A DNA stretch of 64,000 bases, taken from NCBI RefSeq assembly GCF_025465275.1, contig NZ_JAODNK010000034.1:1-64000 (forward strand), in the 5' to 3' direction. The translations under genes were made by a program, and so were the position numbers. The stretch is from Nocardia sp. GTDB taxonomy: Bacteria; Actinomycetota; Actinomycetes; Mycobacteriales; Mycobacteriaceae. Shown here piece after piece: positions 16,259 to 23,525 of the stretch (the stretch's first letter is position 1; the number at the start of each line of letters is the position of its first letter). The notes beneath the pieces are model-generated. The model made no database searches. It worked only from the letters and a program-made list of their open reading frames with translations, and was not told the origin of the DNA.

Positions 16259-17419
16259 ATGAAGGTCACAGCGAACTTCCCCGACGCAGTGAGGTCCTCC
16301 TCACCTGGCGCGGCGACGATCCGTGACATGTCGCGCCCGGAACGCCTGCACGTCCACGGCGCCGTTTCCACGGCCCTGGCGCTGCACAGCGATCATGCGT
16401 TGCGCGATCTCGTGGATGCTGCCACACCGCTCGGCGTTGGTATCGGCGGGAAGTCGGCGCTGCTGGAGATCGCCGGAACCCCGGTCTTCGTGAAACGAGT
16501 ACCCCTCACCGACCTGGAACGACAGCCCGAGCACGTCCGGTCCACGGCGAACCTCTTCGACTTGCCGCTGTTCTACCATTACGGTGTCGGTCTCATCGGC
16601 GGGGCGGGCTTCGGAGCCTGGCGCGAGCTCGCCGTGCACACCATGACAACGAACTGGGTGCTCGCCGCCGAACACGAAGGCTTCCCGCTGATGTACCACT
16701 GGCGGGTGTTGCCGGACACGACGCCGCTGCCGACCGAGCTCGCCGACATCGACCGCACCGTCGCCTACTGGAACGGCCGACCGCAAGTACGCCACCGAAT
16801 CGAGGCCGTCCGGGACTCTTCGGCGAGCATCGCGCTGTTCCTCGAGTACATCCCACAGACCCTGCACGAGTGGCTGAACGCCCAGATCGAGGCGGGCGGC
16901 GAGGCCTCCGACCGGGCGTGCGCCATGGTGGAGCGGGAACTGGCCGCCGGTACCGCGTTCATGAACAGCCGTGGGCTGCTGCACATCGACGCGCACTTCT
17001 GGAACATCTTGACCGACGGTCTACGCCTCTATTTCGGCGACTACGGCCTCTCGCTCTCCTCCGGGTTCGACCTCTCGCCGGAGGAGGCTGCGTTCTTCGA
17101 CCAGAACCAGAGCTATGACCTCGGCTTCACTGCCACCTATCTGGTGAACTGGCTGCTCACCGCCCTGTACGGGCTGGAAGGCCGGGATACACGCGCCGCG
17201 ATGGTGCGCGTCATCGCCGAGGGCAAGCCGCCAGAGGGCATCCCCGCGGGAGCCGCCACGGTCCTCACCCGGCACGCGCCGATCGCCGCGGCGATGTCCG
17301 CTTTCACGCGTGCGTTCCAGCAGGAGAGCCGGAGTACCCCGTATCCGGACGAGGAGATCCGCCGCCTGCTGGACGGCCAAGCCATTCGGAGCCCCTGCGT
17401 TAGACGACCGACCGCATAA
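16259..17419 (+). CDS. Protein kinase-like phosphotransferase
   Basis: A protein of up to 386 residues with a degenerate kinase or aminoglycoside-phosphotransferase-like core. PVFVKRVPL supplies a candidate ATP-binding lysine (about residue 82). The catalytic loop is HIDAHFWNIL, in place of HxDxxxxN, and the metal-binding motif is GDYGLSLS, with DYG for DFG. A glycine-rich stretch GVGIGGKSALLEI precedes the lysine. The putative catalytic residues are kept, so activity is plausible. An internal ATG at 16328 is an alternative start. The gene is isolated, with repeats upstream; the substrate is unknown. Confidence 0.7.
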   Translation: MKVTANFPDAVRSSSPGAATIRDMSRPERLHVHGAVSTALALHSDHALRDLVDAATPLGVGIGGKSALLEIAGTPVFVKRVPLTDLERQPEHVRSTANLFDLPLFYHYGVGLIGGAGFGAWRELAVHTMTTNWVLAAEHEGFPLMYHWRVLPDTTPLPTELADIDRTVAYWNGRPQVRHRIEAVRDSSASIALFLEYIPQTLHEWLNAQIEAGGEASDRACAMVERELAAGTAFMNSRGLLHIDAHFWNILTDGLRLYFGDYGLSLSSGFDLSPEEAAFFDQNQSYDLGFTATYLVNWLLTALYGLEGRDTRAAMVRVIAEGKPPEGIPAGAATVLTRHAPIAAAMSAFTRAFQQESRSTPYPDEEIRRLLDGQAIRSPCVRRPTA

Positions 17420-17427
17420 CGCAGGGG
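17392..17427 (+). terminator. Hairpin terminator after the kinase-like gene
   Basis: Perfect 11-bp arms CCCCTGCGTTA (17392-17402) and TAACGCAGGGG (17417-17427) with a 14-nt loop. The right arm begins at the kinase stop codon. There is no T tract, as is common in high-GC actinobacteria. A fragment of the intergenic repeat (ATCGGCATGTGCGTGCATTC) follows at about 17457. Confidence 0.6.
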
Positions 17428-17542
17428 GGATCACAGACAGCCTGAATATCTTGTAATCGGCATGTGCGTGCATTCGCACCATACGTGGCCTGCACACGGA
17501 TCGGTTGTCTGTCTTGGCGCGAGCGGAACTGCTTGTCCGAGT

Positions 17543-18043
17543 TCACTCTGCGTGCCAGGGGTGTAGCCGGGGCAGCCAGGCCGGGACTGCAGCGCGGTAG
17601 CGCTCGTACCGCGCGCCGTATCGGGCGGCGAGAGTGGGTTGTTCATAGGTCAGGACGAACAGGGCGGTGGCGGCCCACACAAGCACGGAATAACCCAACA
17701 GGGCGAACTGGCCCAGCAGCAGTGATTGGCCGGCGATGACGGCGACGACGCCGAGATACATGGGGTTGCGCACGTAGCGGTTGAAGCCGCTCACGACGAG
17801 GGTTTCGGTGGGTGCCAGCGGCGCGGGTGTGCCGGCGGCGCGAGCGAATTCGATGAAGGCGCTGATGAGGGGGATCAGTCCCGCGGCGATGACGAGGACG
17901 CCGAGGATCCGCGCGACGAGCCAGGCCTGGTGGAATTCCCAGCGTGAGATCCACCAGGGAATGAGGCCGGTGACGGTACCGGGGGCGAGGACGAAGAAGG
18001 CGACGGTACCGACGGCGGCACTGGGTTTGCGCATGGCGACCAC
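17543..18043 (-). CDS. Isoprenylcysteine carboxyl methyltransferase-family membrane protein
   Basis: A 166-residue ICMT/PEMT-like integral membrane methyltransferase. It has about four to five membrane helices. The conserved SAM-binding C-terminal block is recognisable: GFNRYVRNPMYLGVVAVIAG (YVRNPMY is the family hallmark) and YEQPTLAARYGARYERYRA at the end. The target of methylation in bacteria is generally unknown. It is divergent from a MarR gene with a long palindrome between, so it is probably that regulator's target. Confidence 0.9.
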   Translation of the reverse strand: MVAMRKPSAAVGTVAFFVLAPGTVTGLIPWWISRWEFHQAWLVARILGVLVIAAGLIPLISAFIEFARAAGTPAPLAPTETLVVSGFNRYVRNPMYLGVVAVIAGQSLLLGQFALLGYSVLVWAATALFVLTYEQPTLAARYGARYERYRAAVPAWLPRLHPWHAE

Positions 18044-18049
18044 CTTGTT

Positions 18050-18089
18050 ATGCAGGTTACCTGCCTAACTATAGGCAGGTAACCTGCAT
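18050..18089. promoter_or_regulatory. Very long MarR operator
   Basis: A perfect 18-bp inverted repeat: ATGCAGGTTACCTGCCTA (18050-18067) and its exact reverse complement (18072-18089), separated by ACTA. Each arm itself contains the palindrome GCAGGTTACCTGC, so the site can be read as two MarR dimer sites. It lies between the divergent ICMT and MarR genes. Confidence 0.85.
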
Positions 18090-18132
18090 ACTGTCGAGGT
18101 GTGAACCCGCACGAAGTCGAGAGGTGTCAACA

Positions 18133-18594
18133 ATGAACCGGCCGCTCATTGCGTTGCTGCGCGGCATCAGCGCGGCCATCGTCAGCGAACTCATCGCGAC
18201 GCTGCACGCTGCCGGCTATCCCGATATCACCGCCGCTCATCATCCGGTGTTCTACAACCTCGATCTCGAAGGCACCCGGCTCACTACGCTGGCCGCCCGC
18301 GCCGGTATCACTCATCAATCCATGGGCGAACTCGTCGCCGGCATGATCGAGCTGGGTTACCTTGCGCGCCAGCCTGATCCGGCGGATGGGCGGGCGCGGC
18401 TGATCGTTCTGACCGGCAAAGGCCAGCGTGCTGTCCGCACCGCCCGCAAGGCTGTCGCCGACATCGACCGGGCTTGGCTGGTCCGGCTACGCGACGCTGG
18501 ACTTCACGGTGATATCGAAGGCGCACTCGCCGCCGCCCTCCAGGACGCAAGCGCAACTCCGGCATGGACCCCGGAAATCCCCGGTAAGAAATGA
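18133..18594 (+). CDS. MarR-family transcriptional regulator
   Basis: A 153-residue MarR-type winged helix protein. The HTH is LTTLAARAGITHQSMGELVA, and the wing carries RQPDPADGRARLIVLTGKG, the diagnostic DxRxxxxxLT block. The ATG at 18133 is preferred over the GTG at 18124, because CGAGAGG lies at the right distance only from the ATG. It is divergent from the ICMT-family gene and very probably represses it through the 18-bp inverted repeat. Confidence 0.9.
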   Translation: MNRPLIALLRGISAAIVSELIATLHAAGYPDITAAHHPVFYNLDLEGTRLTTLAARAGITHQSMGELVAGMIELGYLARQPDPADGRARLIVLTGKGQRAVRTARKAVADIDRAWLVRLRDAGLHGDIEGALAAALQDASATPAWTPEIPGKK

Positions 18595-18659
18595 TTCCGA
18601 ACCGAGTCGCCTGGAACAGATATCCACATAGCCGTACCCAACTTCTGTGACATCACATA

Positions 18660-18697
18660 ATCGGCAATTCAGCAGCGGCATGAGCGTGTGTTGGCCA
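18660..18697 (+). repeat. Intergenic repeat, copy 15 (end fragment)
   Basis: Only the junction part is present: ATCGGCAATTCAGCAGCGGC, then ATGAGCGTGTGTTGGCC, matching the unit boundary of other copies. It ends at the stop of the HxlR gene on the opposite strand. Confidence 0.5.
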
Positions 18698-18698
18698 G

Positions 18699-19139
18699 CT
18701 ATTCGCTGGCGGTTGGGTCGGCTTGTGCGTCGTTGACGGCGCCGGCGCGGTCGATCTCCGCCATATGATCTTCGGCCCAGGTGCGTAGTGCCGCCAATGG
18801 GACCTCCAGGGACAAGCCCAGTTCGGTGAGCCGATAGTGCACGCGCGGTGGCACTGTCGGCTCCACTCGGCGGGTGACCAGACCGTCCCGGACCAGGTTG
18901 TGCAGGGTCACCGACAGCATCTTCTGGGATACACCGGGCATCCGCCGCCGCAGTTCGGCAAACCGCACCTCACCCGGAGCGGCCTGCGCGAGGACCTTGA
19001 CCGCCATCGACGTCCACTTTGTGCCGATGCGGTCCAGCAACTGACGTGTCGGGCATTGGCAATCGAACAGATCACCGCGAACCGGCGTCGTCGCGTGCGC
19101 TGATCGAGTAGTCACCTGGACCTCACCACCTGTAGTCAA
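18699..19139 (-). CDS. HxlR-family transcriptional regulator
   Basis: A 146-residue HxlR (DUF24) winged helix regulator. The family cysteine is in FDCQCPTRQLLDRIGTKWT, followed by the MAVKVLAQAAPGEVRFAELR helix, the recognition region VSQKMLSVTLHNLVRDGLV, and the wing with YRLTELGLSL. The cysteine pair (CQC) may respond to electrophiles or oxidation as in other HxlR proteins. It is divergent from an epoxide-hydrolase-like gene, its likely target. Confidence 0.92.
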   Translation of the reverse strand: MTTGGEVQVTTRSAHATTPVRGDLFDCQCPTRQLLDRIGTKWTSMAVKVLAQAAPGEVRFAELRRRMPGVSQKMLSVTLHNLVRDGLVTRRVEPTVPPRVHYRLTELGLSLEVPLAALRTWAEDHMAEIDRAGAVNDAQADPTASE

Positions 19140-19182
19140 CGTGCCGTCTTGGCAGCGTAACTGACATTACCTACCGTTCCCT

Positions 19183-19207
19183 GGTAACCAAAGGTAACCA
19201 TATGGAG
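19183..19207. promoter_or_regulatory. Direct-repeat operator of the HxlR/hydrolase promoter
   Basis: Two direct copies of GGTAACCA (19183-19190 and 19193-19200) lie 10 bp apart, one helical turn, with a TTACC half-site just before at 19168. The ribosome binding site GGAGG of the hydrolase follows at 19203. Confidence 0.6.
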
Positions 19208-19212
19208 GTCCC

Positions 19213-20085
19213 ATGGCCCACACGCCACCGCTCCACACCGCCCCAATCGAGCTGCGCCAGATCGAGACCAACGGCATCCGCGCCAATGTCGCCATTGCCG
19301 GCTCCGGCCCCGCTGTCGTTCTGCTGCACGGCTTTCCGCACACCTGGCGACTGTGGAGCGAGATCATCGGCCCGTTGTCCGGGCATTACCGGGTGATCGC
19401 CCCGGACCTACGCGGGTTCGGCGCCACCAGCCGTCCGTCGGAGGGCTACGACGCCGGCACGCTGGCCGCCGATATCGCCGGGATCCTCGATGCCCTCGGC
19501 GAATCCACCGCGGCCGTGGTCGCGATCGATGCCGGCACCCCGGTCGCGGTCCTGCTCGCCCTGCGGCACCCCGACCGGGTACGACGGCTGGTGGTCATGG
19601 AAGCACTGCTGGGCACGCTCCCCGGCGCCGAGGACTTCCTCGTCGCGGGTCCGCCGTGGTGGTTCGGATTCCACAGCGTCCCCGGTCTCGCCGAAACGGT
19701 CCTGCTCGGCCACGAGGCGCGGTATATCGAATGGTTTCTCACCACTGGGACCCGTGGCCGGGGCGTGCGGGCAGATATCCACGACGCGTTCGTCGATGCC
19801 TATATCGGAGATGATGCTCTGCGTTGCGCGTTTTCTTATTACCGCGCACTGCCGACCAGCGCCCACCAGCTCGATCTCGCCGTGGCGGCCGACCGGCTCA
19901 CCACACCCACCCTGGCGATCGGCGCCCACCCGGTCGGCGACGCGCTCGAGCGGCAGCTACGCCCCATCACCGATGACCTGGCAGGACACGTCATTCCGGA
20001 TTGCGGTCACATCATCCCGCTGGACCGACCGCACGAACTGCTCAACCTCATGGTGCCCTTCCTCGCCGCCGAACGACCCGCCTGA
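19213..20085 (+). CDS. Alpha/beta hydrolase, epoxide hydrolase-like
   Basis: A 290-residue alpha/beta hydrolase. The oxyanion-hole motif is LLHGFPHTW. The nucleophile elbow reads AIDAGTPVA, so the nucleophile is Asp, as in epoxide hydrolases and haloalkane dehalogenases, rather than Ser. The catalytic His lies in PDCGHIIPLDRP. RVIAPDLRGFGATSRP is the standard cap-side strand. The ATG at 19213 has GGAGG 5 bp upstream. Divergence from an HxlR regulator suggests induction by a reactive compound which the enzyme then opens. The substrate is inferred only at class level. Confidence 0.9.
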   Translation: MAHTPPLHTAPIELRQIETNGIRANVAIAGSGPAVVLLHGFPHTWRLWSEIIGPLSGHYRVIAPDLRGFGATSRPSEGYDAGTLAADIAGILDALGESTAAVVAIDAGTPVAVLLALRHPDRVRRLVVMEALLGTLPGAEDFLVAGPPWWFGFHSVPGLAETVLLGHEARYIEWFLTTGTRGRGVRADIHDAFVDAYIGDDALRCAFSYYRALPTSAHQLDLAVAADRLTTPTLAIGAHPVGDALERQLRPITDDLAGHVIPDCGHIIPLDRPHELLNLMVPFLAAERPA

Positions 20086-20205
20086 CTACGCAACCGCAAA
20101 GCGCCTCATGGGGGGGCATCCCCGGTATAGCGAGCACTCAGGTCGCAGCCTGCCAACTGTTCGGTCTGCCGATCGAATTTGACCGAGCTCCAAAAGCATT
20201 GGACC

Positions 20206-20274
20206 CGTTGATCTTCGGTCCGAACGTCCGGCCGATTCGAATCGCGCACCTCGCGGCAGGTTAGTGCGTTCAGT
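20206..20274 (+). repeat. Intergenic repeat, copy 16 (type A)
   Basis: CCCGTTGATCTTCGGTCCG, then CCGGCCGATTCGAATCGCGC and TCGCGGCAGGTTAGTGCGTT. It ends where the fragment of a VOC gene begins. Confidence 0.75.
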
Positions 20275-20282
20275 GGAACCTG

Positions 20283-20468
20283 CTTCAATCGGCCGGGGGC
20301 GCACGCAAAGCCCACCCCGCCTTCGTCGCGAATATCGACATGGTCGCGAGTGCGGTCACTGCTGCCGGCCACGAAATCCATTGGGCCGACCCGGCTGAGA
20401 TTCCGGGGCGGCGTCGATTCCACACCACTGACCCGGTCGGCAACCGCCTCGAATTCTTGGCGGGCTGA
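20283..20468 (+). pseudogene. C-terminal fragment of a VOC/glyoxalase-family protein
   Basis: In frame up to TGA at 20466 one reads RKAHPAFVANIDMVASAVTA, AGHEIHWADPAEIPGRRRF and HTTDPVGNRLEFLAG. This is the typical last 55 residues of a bacterial glyoxalase/bleomycin-resistance-type protein (DPxGNRLEFL ending). There is no start codon or N-terminal half; repeat copy 16 lies where it should be. The fragment is clean, with no stops or frameshifts, so truncation may be recent. Confidence 0.7.
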
Positions 20469-20499
20469 TCGTCGACCACGCGGTCAAGTCCAATGCCTA

Positions 20500-20569
20500 C
20501 GTCGCGCTCAGCTTCGTAGTTGGCCCGTTCGGACAGCGCGCTCCGCGGCAAAGTAGTGCGTTTGTCGAT
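20500..20569 (+). repeat. Intergenic repeat, copy 17 (type A)
   Basis: GCTCAGCTTCGTAGTTGGCC, then CGTTCGGACAGCGCGCTCCG and CGGCAAAGTAGTGCGTTTG. The left GTTGATCTTC block is diverged; the right half is good. Confidence 0.65.
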
Positions 20570-20580
20570 ACAGTCGCGGG

Positions 20581-21030
20581 GTGGGGAATGAGTGTCTGAT
20601 CTGTGAAAAGCATCGCGGCATAGGCCGCTTGGTCGGCCCGGTGATCTACGCCGATGATTTGGTGATAGTGACGCACCGTCCACTCTCCGAGGGTGTGCCG
20701 ATGCCCGGCTACTTGTTCGTCGAAACCGTCCGTCACGCACCGACCTTGGCTGATCTGAGCGATGCCGAGGGTGCTTCAACCGGGTGGGCGGTTCGCCGTG
20801 CGGCATACGCGCTGCGCACCGAACTGTCCCCTGATTACGTGTTCTCGGCGATCGCGGGACGCAGCGTCGCGCACTTCCATCAGCATGTGTTTGTCCGCCC
20901 CGCAGGCACTCCCGACACCGTGAGCTGGTTCTGCTCCTGGAGCGATGGGCCGCATGTCGATGAATCAATGTTGGCCGTGCTGTGCGAACGGCTCGCCGCA
21001 CATTTCACGCAGATCGAGGTGCCGCTCTAG
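20581..21030 (+). CDS. HIT-family (histidine triad) protein
   Basis: A 149-residue HIT-superfamily nucleotide-binding hydrolase/transferase. An N-terminal CLIC zinc-type pair is followed by VIYADDLVIVTHRPL, MPGYLFVETVRH, and the histidine triad SVAHFHQHVFVRP near residue 101. The middle His of the triad would form the nucleotidyl intermediate. The GTG start at 20581 directly follows repeat copy 17. The nucleotide substrate is unknown. Confidence 0.85.
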   Translation: MGNECLICEKHRGIGRLVGPVIYADDLVIVTHRPLSEGVPMPGYLFVETVRHAPTLADLSDAEGASTGWAVRRAAYALRTELSPDYVFSAIAGRSVAHFHQHVFVRPAGTPDTVSWFCSWSDGPHVDESMLAVLCERLAAHFTQIEVPL

Positions 21031-21032
21031 TT

Positions 21033-21075
21033 GTGGCCGGTTCGAACAGCGCGCTACGCCGGCGGTAGCGGACGG
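21033..21075 (+). repeat. Intergenic repeat, copy 18 (right half)
   Basis: GTGGCCGGTTCGAACAGCGC, then GCTACGCCGGCGGTAGCGGA. It is squeezed into the 50 bp between the convergent HIT and methyltransferase genes. This is the last copy found in the window. Confidence 0.65.
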
Positions 21076-21080
21076 CCCGC

Positions 21081-21896
21081 TCACAGATCGGGTATGCCGT
21101 TTCGGCGCGCCCATGCACGGACTGTAGGTGGGGCGTAGAGCCACCGCTGTTCGTCTTCCAGCTCGGCCTGCGCAGCGGCAATCACCTCGGGTCGGACACC
21201 ACGAGCAACCAAGGTGTCGTGGGCTTGTACCCAAGTCAGGTTCCACATACGCGCCATCGGTGAGCCTCCGCGAAACATCGGGATATCCGCCTCGGCCTGA
21301 ACATCGACGAGCCCGAGTGCCTCCAGCTGCGCAGGCAAGTTCCGGGCCCACGATTGACTCGCGCCCGCGATTTCGGTCGAGCGTGCGAAGGCGCGCCAGA
21401 CTTCACCGAATGCACCTGGCATTTCATCGAGTACACCGAGCCCATCGCCTTCTTCGAGCAGGAGAACGCCGCCGGGTGTCAGTGCTCGGGCCAATCGCTC
21501 CAAAACGATGTCTCTGTCGGCAATGTGCAGCAGTACGAATCTGGTGTGGACGAAATCGAATGCGCGTTCAGGGATGTCGTCGGCGACAAGGTCGAGCTGG
21601 GCGACTTCGCCACCGCGGCCGGGTAGATCGGTGAGGTGACGCGGGTCGGCATCAACCGCGAGCACTCGACCGTCGGGCAGTGCGGCACTACACAGCCATC
21701 GTGCGAAGGACCCGCCGCCTGCTCCGGCTTCCAGGCACCGCCATCCCGCACGCACACCGAGCCGTTGCGCGAGCGCGATACTTCCTGAGTCATAGGCCGC
21801 GCCGAGCAGGGCAAGGCGTTCGTCAGCGAAATCCCATTCGTTCGGCAGCGTGTAGTGCGGGTCACCCGGCGAGGAAATTGATGAAGACCAGCTCAT
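21081..21896 (-). CDS. Class I SAM-dependent methyltransferase
   Basis: A 271-residue Rossmann-type methyltransferase. Motif I is CLEAGAGGGSFARWL; VLAVDADPRHL ends beta 2. The post-motif regions FDFVHTRFVLLHI and LTPGGVLLLEE are typical of UbiE/methyltransferase_25-like small-molecule methyltransferases. The N-terminus (YTLPNEWDFADERLALLGAA) is the family's usual lid. The substrate is unknown. It is convergent with the HIT gene. Confidence 0.88.
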   Translation of the reverse strand: MSWSSSISSPGDPHYTLPNEWDFADERLALLGAAYDSGSIALAQRLGVRAGWRCLEAGAGGGSFARWLCSAALPDGRVLAVDADPRHLTDLPGRGGEVAQLDLVADDIPERAFDFVHTRFVLLHIADRDIVLERLARALTPGGVLLLEEGDGLGVLDEMPGAFGEVWRAFARSTEIAGASQSWARNLPAQLEALGLVDVQAEADIPMFRGGSPMARMWNLTWVQAHDTLVARGVRPEVIAAAQAELEDEQRWLYAPPTVRAWARRNGIPDL

Positions 21897-22159
21897 CCCC
21901 AGACGCTAAGCCCGGCGTCATGAGCCGAAGGCTGGTTTGCCGGTCTACTCCGGTGCCAAGTGATCGAATCCACACTGCTAGAACAACTTCGAACGAGGGC
22001 TTCGGAACTTCCGCTCATCGGCATGACAGGACATCGAAGTTCTCGTCCGGTGTGGCCACGAACTGCAGCCGACGGACAGCGGTGGCGTCGCGAAGTGGGC
22101 CCTGTCAGCCGGTCCTACTACAGTGGCCGCGACAAACGATGATGATGGGGCGGCCAAAT

Positions 22160-22219
22160 ATGGGTTACGACATCAGCTTTCATCCGCCCAGCCATACCTG
22201 GGCTGAACCCTCCCATTGA
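22160..22219 (+). pseudogene. Possible N-terminal remnant of a MGYDISFHP-type protein
   Basis: ATG at 22160 opens a 19-codon frame reading MGYDISFHPPSHTWAEPSH and a stop. The first nine residues look like the start of a small family of cytoplasmic proteins beginning MxYDISFHPI, but the rest does not continue. A GATGGGGCGG stretch precedes it. It may be a decayed gene start or chance. Otherwise 21897-22229 shows no gene. Confidence 0.3.
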
Positions 22220-22229
22220 GTTGCAATTC

Positions 22230-22261
22230 GAAACCAATACCTCCTATGTTGGATTGGTTTC
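22230..22261. promoter_or_regulatory. Inverted repeat in the MFS promoter
   Basis: Perfect 9-bp arms GAAACCAAT (22230-22238) and ATTGGTTTC (22253-22261), separated by 14 bp, in an unusually AT-rich stretch just before the MFS ribosome binding site. It is probably an operator overlapping the promoter. No regulator gene is adjacent. Confidence 0.55.
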
Positions 22262-22285
22262 ATTTTGCTACTCTTTGGAGGTGCG

Positions 22286-23479
22286 ATGACGGGGGTTACA
22301 CGACCGCAGCGGTTGGTGTTGGCGTCGGTTAGTGCCGTGGCGGTGTCCACGATCTATGCGATTCAGCCTGTCTTGGGGGCGGCGGGTGCTGACCTGGGGT
22401 TGTCGACGGAGTCGCTGGGATGGCTGGTTGCGGCTGGGCAGATCGGCTACTTCGCCGGGCTGATTTTGCTTGTGCCGCTTGGTGATCTGCTGAATCGGCG
22501 GCGGCTGATCGGCGGGCTGCTGGCGCTGACCGCGATGGGGGCCGCGATTACGGCCGTCGCACCGAACGGCTCGGTCGCGGTGGTGGGGCTTGCGGTCGCG
22601 GGGGCGTTCGCGGTTGTTGTGCAGGTGGCTGTCGCCTATGTCGCTGCGATGTCTCCGGCCGGTGAGCGGGGGCGCAATATCGGTGCTGTCACCTCGGGTG
22701 TGGTGATGGGAATCCTTGGTGTGCGCGTTATCGCGGGGGTGCTCGGTGACACGGTTGGCTGGCGGGCCGTCTACGTCTTGCTCGCCGTGCTGTGCGTGGC
22801 GCTCGCCTTGATTGCCCAGGTGGGCCTGCATCCGGACGTTAGAAGATCCGGCGATCGGTACGGGCAGATTCTGAGGTCCATGGCACTGCTCGTGACCACG
22901 GATCGGCTGTTCCTGAGCCGGGGGCTGATCGCCTTCTTTGTCTTCGCGTCCTTCGGAACCCTCTGGAGCGGCCTTGCGCTTCCGCTCGGCGCCGCACCCT
23001 GGTCCTTCGGCAGTACAGTGATCGGACTCTTCGGATTGGCCGGGCTCGCAGGAACTCTCGGGGCCGGCCGGGCGGGCAGGTGGGCCGATGCCGGCCGCGC
23101 CCAGGCGATCAGCGGTTGGGCGCTGTTGATACTCGCTGCGTCCTGGCTGCTCATCGCTTGGACCGGACCAACTCTGGCGCTGCTCATTGTCGGCGTCATC
23201 GTGCTCGACTTCGCCGTTCAAGCTGTGCACGTCAGTAGCCAGCACCTGCTGACCACCGCGCACCCCGACCGCGCCAGCAGCGTCATCGGCGCGTACATGG
23301 CGTTCTACTCCCTCGGGTCTGCCCTCGGAGCGGTCACGACCGCTTGGGCGTACAGCTCGTGGGGATGGTGGGCTTCCTGCTTGTTCGGTGGGTTCTATGC
23401 CTTGTCCGGCTTGGTCGTGTGGGGGCTGACCCAGCCTGTAGACACCTCGCACAGAAACGATTGCTTGACGCCCGGCTAG
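22286..23479 (+). CDS. MFS transporter
   Basis: A 397-residue 12-helix major facilitator superfamily permease of the DHA/AraJ type. Helix 1 begins LVLASVSAVAVSTIYAIQPV. The cytoplasmic loop 2-3 signature is GYFAGLILLVPLGDLLNRRR, and the charged loop in the middle (HPDVRRSGDRYGQI) separates the two six-helix halves. The ATG at 22286 follows GGAGG; an upstream TTG in frame is not needed. It exports or imports an unknown small molecule by proton coupling. The MutS-like pair starts 46 bp downstream and may be cotranscribed. Confidence 0.9.
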   Translation: MTGVTRPQRLVLASVSAVAVSTIYAIQPVLGAAGADLGLSTESLGWLVAAGQIGYFAGLILLVPLGDLLNRRRLIGGLLALTAMGAAITAVAPNGSVAVVGLAVAGAFAVVVQVAVAYVAAMSPAGERGRNIGAVTSGVVMGILGVRVIAGVLGDTVGWRAVYVLLAVLCVALALIAQVGLHPDVRRSGDRYGQILRSMALLVTTDRLFLSRGLIAFFVFASFGTLWSGLALPLGAAPWSFGSTVIGLFGLAGLAGTLGAGRAGRWADAGRAQAISGWALLILAASWLLIAWTGPTLALLIVGVIVLDFAVQAVHVSSQHLLTTAHPDRASSVIGAYMAFYSLGSALGAVTTAWAYSSWGWWASCLFGGFYALSGLVVWGLTQPVDTSHRNDCLTPG

Positions 23480-23525
23480 GTATCTCCCTAATCTGCAAGG
23501 AGGACACAGGGTTACGGAGGTGGGG

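Noticed and set aside
14..21075. Integron gene-cassette array with attC sites
   Set aside because: The repeats are single-direction hairpins between cassette-like genes, but no integron integrase is visible, the arms lack the paired GTTRRRY/RYYYAAC core sites, many units hold divergent gene pairs with promoters, and genes face both ways. The analogy is kept only as an inference.
22009..22060. A further repeat copy (TCATCGGCATGACAGGACATCG)
   Set aside because: Only the short junction string is present, without core or arms; too weak to count.
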